A stretch of DNA of 23,548 nucleotides from positions 2,645 to 26,192 of the forward strand of contig SGPL01000465.1 of NCBI GenBank assembly GCA_004802705.1. The letters are read 5' to 3'. This document shows positions 8,801 to 20,271 of this stretch, one piece after another. The notes below the pieces were generated by a model. It did no database searches, was not told the origin of the DNA, and was given only the letters and a program-made list of their open reading frames with translations. Source of the DNA: Bondarzewia mesenterica (taxonomy: Eukaryota; Basidiomycota; Agaricomycetes; Russulales; Bondarzewiaceae). Numbering within the stretch: the stretch's first letter is position 1; each line of letters opens with the position of its first letter. The position numbers and the translations under genes were made by a program.

Positions 8801-9997
8801 GCGACCCGGCACTATTGGCCGCCCATTATATTGCGTCTATTGCGCTTGCTTGTGAGCGCTTTCGGTTTTATCTTGCTATTAGTNTTCCGTGGTGTTGACC
8901 GTTAATTACTTTCACAGTGGTCTGCGGTCTATTCTATCAAAATGTTTCGAATGACATCGGAGGATTCCAGAATAGGCTGGGTACGTGTGACTTCCTCTTT
9001 TCCATCCATCGCTTGCTTGCTTAATACTCCTGATTTAACTCTTGGTGCCTCTCATTATAACCAGGCGCGTTTTTTCTTCATGCTAGCNCTGTTCGGTTTC
9101 TCCTGCCTGTCGAGTCTGGGCTTGTTTGCCAATGAACGGATTTTGTTCATGCGCGAACGGTAAGTCGGGCGGGTATATCTCGTTTCTCCTGTCAGATATT
9201 AATTTATCAATCACATCTTGTTAGTTCGAATGGGTACTATTCATCATTCACTTACTTCTCTTCGAAAGTGAGAGACTTCAGCATGTCTTCTTGAGCACCA
9301 ACTGAATATTTTTTTTCCATCAGGTCCTGTTCGACATTTTGCCTCTCCGGATCGTGCCTCCTATGCTCTTCGGCGGTATCGTGTACGGTCTGGTAGGCTT
9401 TGTACCGACAGTCCCGGCATTCTGGAAATTTTTGCTCACGCTCGTCCTGTTCAACTTGACGACCGCGAGCGTCATACTTCTCATTTCGATTGCCTGCGAG
9501 AGCACAAGCGTGGCGAGCTTGATCGGAACACTGGTCATGTTATTCAAGTGCGTCTTGCCCTTCTCGTAACTGTTTTCATCGATGTGCGACTGACGGACTG
9601 GCATCATATATATGACAGCCTGCTGTTCACTGGCCTTCTCATCAACCGCTCGAAAGTGCGCCCATGGCTCCAGTGGCTGCATACCATCTCATTCTTCCAT
9701 GCCGCGTTTGAAGCGCTCGCCGTTAACGAGCTGCGATACCTCCAGCTCAAGGAGATACAGGTATTGTTCCATCTCTTTCGTCACCCATATTTATTGCCCA
9801 GCTCTGACCTGTTTGTTTGTTTCTCTTTCCAGTATGGAGTCGAGCTGGACGTGCCGGCGGCGACGATCCTGTCGCTCTTCGGTCTGCGCGCGCAGTCATT
9901 CTGGTGGCCCAATGTATCGCTGCTGGGCATCTTCTTCTTGTCGTTCACGCTGATCAGCTACATTGTGCTGCACTTTTACGTGCGCGAGCGGCGGTAG
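5802..9997 (+). CDS. ADP1: ADP1-like ABCG-family transporter with EGF-like modules
   Basis: Membrane ATPase related to yeast ADP1 (1,049 aa); substrate unknown. Exons: 5802-5936, 5990-6014, 6076-6204, 6260-6355, 6411-6551, 6601-6846, 6897-7084, 7137-7218, 7275-7781, 7833-7931, 7985-8227, 8291-8851, 8918-8980, 9065-9159, 9225-9267, 9324-9547, 9619-9760, 9833-9997. About 1,060 aa if one extra T is discounted. Order: signal peptide (1-25); EGF-like cysteine modules (56-93 and 98-127); cysteine-rich luminal region to about 320; membrane segment (330-350); ABC domain with Walker A GASGAGKS (414-421), signature ISGGE (521-525), Walker B ILFLDE (541-546) and H-loop His579; S/P/acidic linker (about 630-770); C-terminal ABCG membrane domain. 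One half-transporter, so it should dimerise. Exon 14 has six T at 9070-9075 where five restore the family reading; phases before and after then agree. Twelve N bases lie inside the gene. ATG at 5805 is an alternative start. Confidence 0.93.
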
Positions 9998-11065
9998 CAG
10001 ATGGGACGGGAGAGATGTCGGATGGGTTTGGTTGGGGACATGTGTGAATAGCCCACCTTTTACTTTTTTGTCTTTGTTTTTTTCTTTACTTTCTTTTCTG
10101 TATTGTATATTTGCATATGATATGGTCAGACAAGAACTTTTATTTCGCCTTGAAGAGTCAGAAGACTAACTTAGTAGGGTACTTGAATTTTTCAGGCAAC
10201 AGATTCAAGCTTACCACGTGACCGCCACACGAAGCCGCGGCAGCCACGCATGTCATTGTTTGTTGCACCTTCCTCCACTCTTGCAATATTGGATAGTAGC
10301 CGAATACAATGCATGGCGATGAATCTATCCAGAGGCTGCGGTGCCATATGTCTTCGATCCACTTATGATGCAGGTTCTAGATTTATATCAGTCTTTCTTC
10401 CAACCTTGGCCGTTCGACAACCTGCAACGACGGCGGAACCTCATGACATTTCCGAACTGTCGCCAGGCTGCAACTGCCTATGTACACTGAGGTATGACGC
10501 TTCACAGAGAGACTGTAGCTAAGGTTAGTGGGGATTTGGTGTGTGGTGTGTCATTCTCGGAAGAGTGATATTTTAATTCTTTGAAGGACAGTCAAGACGC
10601 TGGAATTCGAACATTCCTTTGTGACATTGTTGCGTTGTTTTTGGCAACTGGCTATACTCTAGAGGCAGATGTCAACCTCTTGAGATGGTTGGATTTGAGT
10701 TGATGCTAGAGATCCATGAATGTCTGGCTCTTCAACTCTGCGACGACTTTTGACTAGGGATCTAGAACGGCAACAACCTTCGAAACTGAAGCTATGAATA
10801 GGCGGGGAAAATGCTGCGGTGGATGACGAACACACTGACACCAGGTACATACCACCATTCAAACTAAATTTACAGGCTTCAGAGCAATGCAGACAACTAC
10901 TTCTTCTGAGGCTTGCAGGTTGGTCTAGCTTCAACTTGTACTTCCCGTGCACCCTCCGAAGATACCCCGTTCATCACGAGAGAGGATCACGAGCCCCAGC
11001 GTCGAGCTGAACATATCACCCTCGCGCCGTCCTTAGGCCGCCCCGCAACGAATGAATCACCAAAA
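9998..11065. other. Intergenic between ADP1 and the GH5 gene
   Basis: The first 140 bp are T-rich (runs such as TTTTTTTCTTTACTTTC near 10077) and are probably the ADP1 3' UTR. The rest shows no phase-compatible exons or recognisable protein motifs. One possible CreA/Mig1-type site, GCGGGG, is at 10802-10807. Confidence 0.4.
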
Positions 11066-11080
11066 CGACAAGCTATAAAA
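11041..11080 (+). promoter_or_regulatory. GH5 gene promoter: TATA box and possible CreA-type site
   Basis: TATAAAA at 11074-11080 lies 55 bp before the start codon, a usual distance. CCCCGC at 11041-11046 is the reverse complement of the SYGGGG site bound by fungal CreA/Mig1 repressors; a second match (GCGGGG) is at 10802-10807. Glucose repression would suit a secreted polysaccharide hydrolase but is inferred from short motifs only. Confidence 0.5.
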
Positions 11081-11135
11081 CCCCACTTACTTCGTGCACG
11101 GTGATGCCAGGGAGCATTGACGTACACCTCCAAGT

Positions 11136-12709
11136 ATGCGCGTTATCTCTTGGTCGTCTCTCGTATGCTTTCTAGCTGCAGCTTCCGCACTCGTTCCCAT
11201 CCCTCTCGAGCTCTTGGATAGCCCTGGGTTATCACGGGCACAAATTGATGGCATACTATCTCAGCTACCCAATTTAAATATCTCGAGTCTTACTGGTGTA
11301 GGAGTGAATTGCTCGGCGAATACAACCCTCGACGGGACTTGGCCGGATCCTACAGTCCCATCTGCGCTTGACCTCCAAAAGCGAGATGCGTTCGTGAAGA
11401 GGTGAGTGAGCTATATTTTATTTTGGGAGAACGAGAGAGCGAGAGATGCGGGTGTGACGTATGTATGGTATATTAGGTCTGGGACGCAGTTGACGTTGCT
11501 CGGGGAGCCGTTCCGTATGGTGGGAGCGAACATCTACTGGTTAGGGCTTGACGAGAACGTGAATCCAGATCCGAGGCGAGTCATCACAAATCTCAGATCG
11601 GCGAGGGGTTTCTTGATGTGACTGGGATGTCTACATGTAGCTATCCGTCGAAAACCCGCGTCCTGGAGGCCATGGGTGTGGTGTCGGCCATGCAGGGCAC
11701 CTCCGTGCGCGGCCATACGCTGGGGATCTCCGTCGGCAACCCGCTTTCCGTGGAACCCTCTCTGGACGTGTTCAACGAGGACGCGTACGAGTCTATCGAT
11801 TTTGCGATCCTCGCTGCGCGGGTGTACGGCCTCAAGCTGTTGATACCGCTGACCGACAATTACAACTGGTCTGTTTCATTCACTTCAGTCTACGAGGTTC
11901 TCAGATACTGAAGTCTGTTCTTCATTGCAGGTATCATGGGGGGAAGTATCAGTTCATCGGATGGGCGGGCCATCCGTTTCAAGGCCAAGGGTCGACCATC
12001 ACGCCACCGGATATCGGGGCGTACTTTTTCAACACGACAAGCATCGTCGACTCGTTCAAGCGGTACGTCACGAACCACCTGACGCACGTCAATCGGTACA
12101 CGGGAATCGCATTCAAAGACGACCCGACGATCCTCGGGTGGGAATCGGGCAATGAGCTGTCGGCGGTGCTGTGGGACGACGGGCCTGCGCCGCCTCAATG
12201 GACGCAGGGGATTGGGGAGCTGATCAAGGGTCTGGCGCCTGAGCAGCTATTTTTTGATGGTACGTATGGGATTTATGAGGGTTCGGGACAGGTGGAGGTG
12301 AAAGTGGTGGACGTATTTTCGGATCATTTTTATCCTGCGAATATATCCAAGTTGGAGAAGGGGATAGGGCTTGCGCATGGAGCGGACCGGGCATATTTTT
12401 CCGGGGAGTATGATTGGGTGGGCGAGGTCGGTTTCAATATTTAGTCTTGACTTGGAAGAGGAAAGGTTGGTGCTGATCAGATCTCTGTTTGGGATACAGA
12501 GCGGCGGGGACGATGTCGCCACGTTCCTCGCTCGCGTCAAATCGGTCGGCGCCGTCGGCGACACCTTTTGGTCTTTGTTCGGTCACGACGATGAGTGTTG
12601 TCAGTACGTCGAGCATGACGACGGCTTTTCCTTCTATTACTTGCGGGANGNGTNNTATGTGACGAGGGGTGATATGATTATCCTACACATGAAGGAAATG
12701 ACGGGCTGA
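11136..12709 (+). CDS. Secreted glycoside hydrolase family 5 enzyme, endo-beta-mannanase-like
   Basis: Retaining glycosidase expected to cut beta-1,4-linked plant polysaccharide, most like fungal mannanase-type GH5. Exons 11136-11401, 11477-11575, 11641-11868, 11931-12426 and 12500-12709 give 432 aa, all phases consistent. Residues 1-19 are a signal peptide. A pro-like region follows to about 88, then the barrel: GTQLTLLGEPFRMVGANIYW (91-110), RGHTLGISVGNPLS, LTDNYNWYHGGKYQ, GWESGNEL with the presumed acid/base Glu273 after Asn272, DHFYP, and YFSGEYDW with the presumed nucleophile Glu357. No carbohydrate-binding module or linker is present. Intron 2 has a GC donor (AG/GCGAGT); the alternative GT donor breaks the frame. 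The last intron's donor (GTCGGT) is weak, so that junction is less sure. Four N bases at 12649-12655 obscure three codons near the C-terminus. The subfamily is not assigned. Confidence 0.92.
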
Positions 12710-13899
12710 CAAGGTGAGCGGCAGTAGTTCCTCTGATGAAGCGGCAAATTGATGTTATATCATTGGGATCGCAGCACCTGGAATCCTTCCCCCCTTTAGC
12801 GCGTACGCAGGACACGCGCTCTCGGTCGTCTGCATAGCTCGCGAAGACTCTGGATAGACAGTCTACACGTAGACGGGTAATCGTGAGGTTTGTTGGCGGA
12901 ACAAAAATGTAAAAAGCCAACTTCATATTGACTCCAATTTGAGACAATCCATTATGAATTATGAGGGCCTTGACCCCCCACCCCTGCCTGGACTTTGCCG
13001 AAAACGCTCAGTGATGAGACTCAGGCACTCTCCATCGGGTCTTTTGAATATGGAGTGACTTTGTGTTCATCTGCAGGTTTCCATTAGTCCAAGCGTGTGC
13101 GCGTTTGCCTCTGAACGTCCTTTCCTTTCCCAGGTGCGCAAAACAATAACGGAGAGCGTGGAACGTGCCAGAACGTGTTTTGACTTTGCGTCCTCTTCTC
13201 ACGCGCTCTGGCTAGTCGCGGATGAATCCCCTGCGCGATGGAATGTCTAACAGCAGAAAAACGACGGCTGCTCGATCCACGATCGACAAATCTTGAGTCA
13301 TCAGGATAATGATGCCCATCACTTGTCGTTCTCCCAACATGATTACTCTGACCTCCATACATTTCTGCCTTGACGTTTTCCGTATCCCACTGATAGCTCT
13401 TGACCTCCCATGTTAGATACCCTCCCCTTTCCTTGGTGTGTCCTGCCGCGTCTGGAGTTGTGTTTAAATCTTATACTCTGTGTCGAGTTTATTCTGTACG
13501 TTGTCACATGTGCTCATTGTTGCAGGTAAATTTACCATCCCAAAGGCCACCGCTTCTTGGAATGACTCGTACGTCCTCCTCCAAATCTCCCATTTCCCAG
13601 TTTCGATGTCTCCTACTCTCCATCTTCCTCGCGCAAAATCATGTCTTCCTAGTAATTCTTACCTCAGTCATCCTCACCGACCGGTTTCCTCAGAATCAAA
13701 TTTGCGCACTCCAGCATTTGGCACAAGTGAGCCCTGAAGGGAGCCCTCCATGGCTATCACTTCTCTCCTCCCTCATGTTTGTTCTTTCTTGCGTTTTTTT
13801 TTCTTTCGGTGCGTCATTTACTTCAAATCACAAGTCAAACCCCCCTGAGAGCCTCGCACGTGCTGTGACTGCCGGAATACTACTGGTTATATGACTGCA
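12710..13899. other. Intergenic, no supported gene
   Basis: Open frames at 13400-13894 and 13480-13737 have unlikely composition (cysteine-, serine- and phenylalanine-rich) and no motif I recognise. They could include 5' pieces of the damaged membrane-protein gene that follows, but I could not join them to it. Confidence 0.4.
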
Positions 13900-14590
13900 T
13901 CATACTGATCCCATTTGTCTTCTCGCTTTCCCGACATTTGCAAATACCAGCGCGCTCAGACAACAGGTGAGTCAGCATGAGCGGGCCCCTTCTCCTCTCT
14001 CCTTCAAGGAAATGATCATAACCACAACTGACACTTAACGCTTTGGCGACAATGGATCCTCGAGACGTTCTGCGCGTCCCGGGCGCTGGCCGACGTGATC
14101 GTCCCAGACACGCTCTGCCGGCTGTTCCTCGTCAAAGCATGCAAATTCTGCGATTCCTACTTGGGTTTTGTAGTCTTTCCATATTTGATGAAGACGCAGG
14201 GTCGATGGCAGCGGGCGAGGGCTGGACGGGGTGATCAAGGGCTTGATGAAGTATACGCTGATGACGGGGATCTTGGCGAGCGAGATGAATGCTGGCTGTC
14301 TGTCTGTTCCTGCCGCCTCTGGTGACGTTCCCTTCCATCAAGTTTGGACTTACATTCTTCATCGACGCCGCTAATTGTATTTGTGTCTGGTGAGCAAGAT
14401 CGTTGCAGTAGGTCCATAAGCTCTGACTTTCAAAATACGGTGCTGACGCTTTCTCTCTTCTCGCCGTCATGGCACTACGACTAGCTTGCATAGTATAATA
14501 CCATGCCGACGAACATGGTCTACATTGGAATCTACCAGGTTTATGACACGCGTGCGTACTACCTCGTTTTTTCAGCCCTTCATTCAAGCA
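13900..14590 (+). pseudogene. Remains of a multi-pass membrane protein gene, possibly DUF6534-like
   Basis: Several short pieces in changing frames resemble the seven-helix membrane proteins (DUF6534-like) common in agaricomycetes. They are LWRQWILETF with ASRALADVIV (14040-14105), GLDGVIKGLMKYTLMTGIL (about 14218-14275), LTFFIDAANCICVW (about 14352-14393) and NTMPTNMVYIGIYQV (about 14498-14542). Order and spacing fit the second half of that family. Introns can be drawn between some pieces, but stops and frame changes remain (for instance after GILAS), and no N-terminal half or start codon is identifiable. I therefore call it a damaged gene; an undeciphered intact model is possible. The family is named from memory of its pattern, with modest certainty. 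Confidence 0.35.
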
Positions 14591-15293
14591 CTCAAATAAT
14601 TCCTGGGTTTGTGACTTAACCGTTCACTGTTTGAACTTTATTCTTCAACGCGATGCTTACCTCGAGTCTCTTGCTTCCATACCTTCAATCCAGTCAGAGC
14701 AGAAGATGCCAATCGCCCTCCGTGTTTTTCCGTTTTCCGTTTTTAATTTTGTGGTTATCGGACCGTGCAGATTGAACCATCGGCAAACACTCCTGCGAGC
14801 TTGGAAGCAAAATATGACCGCTTGCTCGCGGCGCTTTCAGAGTCGACGCTCGCAGGGTCTGTGGCTATGACTTTGAATTTCAGCACGATCATCGCTGCGT
14901 CTTCTAGGGGGAAGAGTGAGCCTCGTGAGTAAATCCAAACGGACGGGGCGCAGGGTTGTTGTCTTCAACCGGCGTGATGAATTCAGATGGAAGAGGAGGT
15001 GGAGGATTTGGATAGAGAGTTGGGCAGTAAGCTGCGAGGAAAGTGGTATGAGTATGTGGTAATCTGATGTACGTGCGACTGATAATATTCTGAGATAAGA
15101 GATTCATGTAACTCTGCAAACCCCAGCCCGCATCTCATATACTGTCGGTCGGATCGCCGGATAGATATATACATGAAGTGAGCACAGTATTTTTCGTCTT
15201 GTAACCAATTGCAATGAAAACAAAAAGATGCTCGTCAAATAAGATCAACGAAGAGCACACACAACTGACTTTGGTACACAGCCATCGACTAGT
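14591..15293. other. Intergenic, one short orphan reading frame
   Basis: A frame at about 14770-14933 reads plausibly as protein (EAKYDRLLAALSEST then GSVAMTLNFSTIIAA). It could be a C-terminal exon of the damaged gene upstream or an unrelated fragment; it has no start and no family match. The rest shows nothing. Confidence 0.3.
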
Positions 15294-17083
15294 TCACCTG
15301 AACTCATCGTGCCAATGCCAGCTTCTTAGTTCATCCGGAAGACTCGCGTACACAGGGCCGGTATTGGAGTTTTCGAAAGGCGAAGGCGAGCTGTCGCATT
15401 CCAAAGTATCAACGTAACTGGCGATCTCCTTGAGTGTCTTGGTGTACGAGTTTAGCTCCTTCAACACTTCGTCGCTTATGAACACCTTCTTCAACGGCCG
15501 GCCGTCCACATGCCTCTCTCTAACGAGGTGTAAAAGTGGTGATAGATTAATGAGATCGGTTGGGACATCTCGGAGGTGAATGCAGAGCGTCTGCAGCTCA
15601 GGAAGTGCACCCCGGACGATCGCGGCAAAGCAGTCGGCACAGTCGGAGGCTGTTTTCGCACTGATGGTCAACTTGGTAAGACCAGGTGTCAAATGAAAAA
15701 AAGGGGGGCGTCCAATATTTCGCCTCGGAGGAGATTTCTAGGTAAAGCTCTTGTATCCACGACATGTCTTCCACTGGTGAGAAATTTGAGAGGGAGTTGA
15801 CTTTTAGAACGACCTCGAACTTATAGTCCAAGTTATAAAAAAAGAAACTCATTCGATGCCGAAGCCAGGCGACAACTGATATTGCGAAATCGTCGGAGAG
15901 ATAGCGCTTTGCATGCGTAGCAAATGGAACTATCCGACCATCTGGGAACCAGTCGAACTGGAAACGAGCTGTCCTCGTCGAAGGGAGTATCAATGTGGGG
16001 ATGATGTTCTTGATGACGGTATTGTCGAGTCTGTCATTGATCATGATGTATCGGAGATGTGGGAGTTCGACCAGTTGTGGTCTCTTCGCATGCCCCGAAA
16101 ACGCCACCTCCACCAAAACGAGCAGCTGTAAACCAGCATTCTCCCGCAATATGTCCAAAAACTCTGTCACCGAGATCGTTCTTTTAAATCTGTGTCCTGA
16201 CAGCGCTAGATGGGTGAGGCATGAAAAACGATATTTTGGCCAGGGTACGGGTCCGTTGAGCCACAGTCGCTGCAGGCGAGGAAGTTCAAATTTGAGATCT
16301 GGCAGACCGCCCGCCTCGATTGATGACATAAGAAGGCATTCCAGCCGCGGAAAGTGCATGGGAGAGGTTCTACTTCTAGGTGCGACACAAATAAATTAAG
16401 TATGTTTATACATAAAGAAAAGGAAAGAAGATAGAGAAAAATACAGGCCACCGTGCATCACGCACCTTGCAAATGTTCTCTCAACGAACAAATCTAGCGA
16501 CAAATATATCAGTCTGTGTGACTCGCGTGACCACAGTGGTGGGTATTCGGGGTAGTGGAAATCTGTCATGCGCAAAGGGACATCCTTGGATCGTTCTATG
16601 CAGAGTAGTACGATTTGATGCTCCCGTGTCATGCGGGCCACCTCGATCGATGACCACAATGAAGCATGGGATATGATGACGTTTCGCCAGTATTGTGAAA
16701 CATGGGACAAGTTCAGAAGTATCCGAGCACGCTCATTAGGACATTGGATTGATGACAAGCTATCGTCTTGGGACCGAACCATATGGCCTGGGAGTGGATC
16801 GGGGAGCATCAGCTCGACCATCCTTCCGAGGATTTCTGCTGGGATGGCAACTTGGACCGCCTGAGAGGAAGAGGCAGAATCTACGATCTGAAAAGAGAGA
16901 GGTGAGTCAAGTATCACACTGCAAGTATGAAGAATGGTATTGCTCACATTTCTGTTGACAGCGAGAGGACAGTCAGCACATTATAAACAGGATCAGCGAA
17001 ATGCCAAGATAGTTCGACTGCTTGACGCACAGGATGTTTCCTTCAATCTGGTTGTCTGTGGAGACATCATGATGAGAATCCAT
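15294..17083 (-). CDS. F-box family protein, agaricomycete type
   Basis: Likely substrate-recognition subunit of an SCF ubiquitin ligase, a greatly expanded family in mushrooms; substrate unknown. Exons: 17083-17031, 16951-16948 (4 nt), 16887-16466 and 16369-15294; introns 79, 60 and 96 nt; about 517 aa. It begins MDSHHDVSTDNQIEG. The F-box-like segment reads AIPAEILGRMVELMLPD, then LLNLSHVSQYWRNVIISHASLWSSI with the usual VSQYWR...ASLW pattern. The remainder has leucine-rich repeat-like stretches (FPRLECLLMSS, LPRLQRLWLNG, LTHLALSG, LPELQTLCIHL). The 60-nt intron could be retained: it has no stop and is a multiple of three, so the frame stays open either way. At 15697-15709 a run of seven T and six C (minus strand) needs one base fewer to join YWTPPFF to HLTPGLTKLTIS; a homopolymer error is likely. 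A truncated paralog of its 5' end is at 2046-2265. Confidence 0.8.
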
Positions 17084-17157
17084 TTAAATCGACAACGCGA
17101 GACTGATGACGAAGAAAATTAGGTCGTCGTGGGTTGAGGCCGCAAGCTTTGAGGGCA

Positions 17158-17273
17158 TGAGTCAAGTCAAGGCGGCGGTCAGTCACGGTGCACCCAAGTC
17201 ACTGTGAGTCTGCAGTTGGCACGGTCGCGGACCTTGAAGTGACTGTTCATTCGAAGTCCGACTCCTGAGTCAC
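17158..17273. promoter_or_regulatory. Two TGAGTCA (AP-1/Gcn4-type) sites upstream of the F-box gene
   Basis: Perfect TGAGTCA occurs at 17158-17164 and 17266-17272, 75 and 183 bp before the F-box start codon at 17083. Further AGTCAC/AGTGACT half-matches are at 17181-17186, 17197-17202 and 17238-17244. bZIP binding is a motif-based guess. The truncated paralog near 2250 does not keep the first site. Confidence 0.3.
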
Positions 17274-20271
17274 TTTCGCACAGGCCGGAACCTTTTTCAA
17301 ATAATTTTTTACAATTCGTTTAGGCCTCATTATGCACCAACGTCGTCTGCCAGTCAAAATATCCTGCCAGTTGAAAAGGTCCTGCGAGAGGCCGACATGA
17401 GCCAGGTGCAGGAAGAGCTGCTGGGTGGGCAACTTTCCTTGACATGGATGTAGATGGAAAGAAAACAGTTACCGCGATGGTTGTTGGACGATCTCGAAAG
17501 ACTCATTGTCCGTAACATGGATCCCTGTCCATCCAGGACGACGCCCGCTTGAGATCGACATCGCCACTGTGCTTATCAAGTGCGTGAGAGTCGAGATGAA
17601 ACTACAAATGTGTTACGCTGGCGTACTTGAAATATCTCGCATCTGTAGACCGTGCGTCCTTCAGCTGTGAACATTTGAAGGAGTTGGGCATACTGAAAGC
17701 TACTCCCTGTTTGGATTTAGTTTGCGAGTAACAGCAGCGAACAGTGAATCGTGCACGCTGCGTGAGGGAATGCGGAATTAATCAAAACATGGGACTCGAA
17801 TGCAGGCGATAGGAATAATTCTCGGAACCAATACGCCAGAATTATCCAATCCATGCCATGAAATCTACGCAACACGGTCACAACGACAGACCGGGATGGC
17901 ATATTTTGCACACCGCGCATATTCAACTAGTGAATGGAATAAATCAAGCGTCCAGAAACCCACTCGTAGACCATTGAATAAATTCATAAGCACCCACCGA
18001 CAGGCCTGCCATCTCACTTTCGATACCACAATCGAGACCCGCTGTCCAGCTGACTCGACTTCACACCAATCATGCCGAAATGATTCCCCTTCTCTACGCC
18101 CACTCCCTGGTCGTAAATTCAACCGCGTTCTGCAGAACCGCGATCGCGTCATACACATCTTCCCTCTTACTACTCGCATTGGAATACGAGCAGAAAAAGC
18201 GACCTTCCCTCATGACACGCTGCGCGAAGAATTCTCCTCGTATGCGGGACGCAAATCCGTGGCTGACTATTGTGCCCACTCTGACGGCAGAGTTCCCCAT
18301 GCACGTTCCGCATCCCATCACCACCTCGCCAGCATGTCCGCCGGCCACTAGAACACGCGGCGCGCCGGCGAGGCTACTGGTACTGCCCCCTCGTACCATA
18401 TTATCGCGCGGAATCTCCGTCTCCACATACTCATCCATATACCAATATTCCGCCTTGCGCACACTGCTCCTGCCCCCCTCTCTTCCAACGCACGCGCCTA
18501 CCACAAGCACACTGACAACCGTCAATCTTCTCCCGCCTCAAAAGGCATCTCGTGGGCCAACAGCAGATGAAGGTCGAGGGACTGGCGTGCCATCTCACAG
18601 GAGGCAGCAAGTCAAGCCCGCGGACACTACGAGTGCCTCAATATCCAGGTGCACCTTTGGGGGAGACATCCCCCGAAGGCGCGACGCCCCGAGATTATGG
18701 AACTGCGAGTCCGAGGGCTGGGTTTTCAGCTGCCCACTGCAAGGTTCCGCAGCATACTTGCTCGCCCGCGCGCGCGGGGGGGCTGGCGCTGGTCAAACTC
18801 TTTGTGCCAGAACCCGTGTGGGCTTTAGCAGTGAAAGGGAGGTGAAACGGGATCTACGGTACACGAAGAACCACAACCCGCTGCCCTCGCAAGGACGATC
18901 AAGAGCAGTTCCATTTCGGTGCAGCGATACGTGAAAAGGGTGTGGAGAGAGGCCAGACGACGACACGCACCTGTTCTTCACTGTTTCCGTACTGCCTCTG
19001 ACGGCGAGCATCGTACCTCCAAGGCTTCTACGACGGGCTGGTGTCGTTGTCGAGCCTAGGGCAAGTCAAGACCCAATTGTTTACTTGCGGCACGGCGACG
19101 ATAAGATAGATCTCGTTCGAAATGGAAGGTGCTGCGAGAATACTCAAGGCAAGAAGCGCCAGGGCATGTAAATTTGTCTCGTCGGATTCAGTAACGAGAG
19201 GATCTCGGAGTGACTGTGTGAATTCGAACGCCGAGACGCAGACATAGGAGTCAGGCCTGTGGATTCGAGCTTCTAGTCGTCGCTTATCGCGCACAGCCAT
19301 GGAAGGACGAATGCGAACCATGGCTGCGGGGCCTGTTCTATTATGTACGCGATGCTGACTGTTCGATCGTTGACTGAGCGATGTTCCAATTGGGTATACG
19401 TACGGTGAGACCCGATCGAGGGTGGCGATACGCATGAGATGGTGAGGTGACGGGAGGAGACCAAGGGAGCATTCGACCATGTCCGTCCATGAAGCTGCTG
19501 GGCGTTCCCGATCTGGATCCCGTCGAGTGATACTTGCCGCACACTTGAATGACTCGTGTGCCGCATATGGCGCGTGCTATGTATGTTCGGGGAAGGAAGA
19601 AGCGGGGGCAAAGAAGATGGAAAGGCTAGGCTAGACTAGATCAGCGAGGGTTTATCCAGCCAATGGCGCGTCGAGCGGTCGGAGTTCGTGTCGGTTGACT
19701 GCGATAGGGGCTGTGTATGTGTGTATGTGTAGGACAGATGGAGTGAGGACCGCTGGCTTGAATGCATACAATAGGTTGCCCGCGCGGGCTAATAAACTAA
19801 GGTACAGAGAAGGTTGGAGCGAACGGGAATGGAGGACAGTTTGGATGGCTCCAGAGCACTCGACGTGGAGGTTGCGCCATTGATGACATCGCGCAGACTC
19901 GTGCGATGCGTGCCAACGTCGGCACTGTACATGCGGGGCTATTAGAGGAAGGGCGGGGACGTGGGCCAGGCTGGTGGAAGAGCGTGGGCGAGGACGGGGA
20001 GGTTCCGTGGGAACGGTTGGCCTCGTGACTAGCAAAGATGCGGCGGCGGCGGGGGTCGGAGGGAGGATCAAGCGGCAAACGGTAAGTGAGTCCAGCGGCG
20101 ACGAACACCGAGGAGGAGCGGCGCTGCTGTGGGTGACGGCGAGCGAGGGTCTGGGCCGTTCGCGAGACGGAGACTAGAGGAAGATCTGAGATGTGTCGGG
20201 ATTGAGATGGATTAGTCAGTGTGTCTTACTTGTACAGACTTGGTTCGATAGCAGCCCACTCGTCGACCCCC
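17274..20271. other. Long stretch without a confident gene
   Basis: Two long opposing open frames overlap here: 18080-18934 (+, 284 codons) and 18094-18525 (-, 143 codons). A minus frame at 19028-19480 contains a protein-like stretch (LHALALLALSILAAPS). None shows a family motif, and I could not build phase-consistent exons. Local GC is high (for example around 18780), which lengthens chance frames. At most one strand of 18080-18934 could be real. I see no RNA gene or obvious mobile element. Confidence 0.35.

Noticed and set aside
19652..20108. Overlapping minus frames upstream of the PPS1-like gene
   Set aside because: Low-complexity proline/serine composition typical of GC-rich noncoding DNA; no start context or family match.
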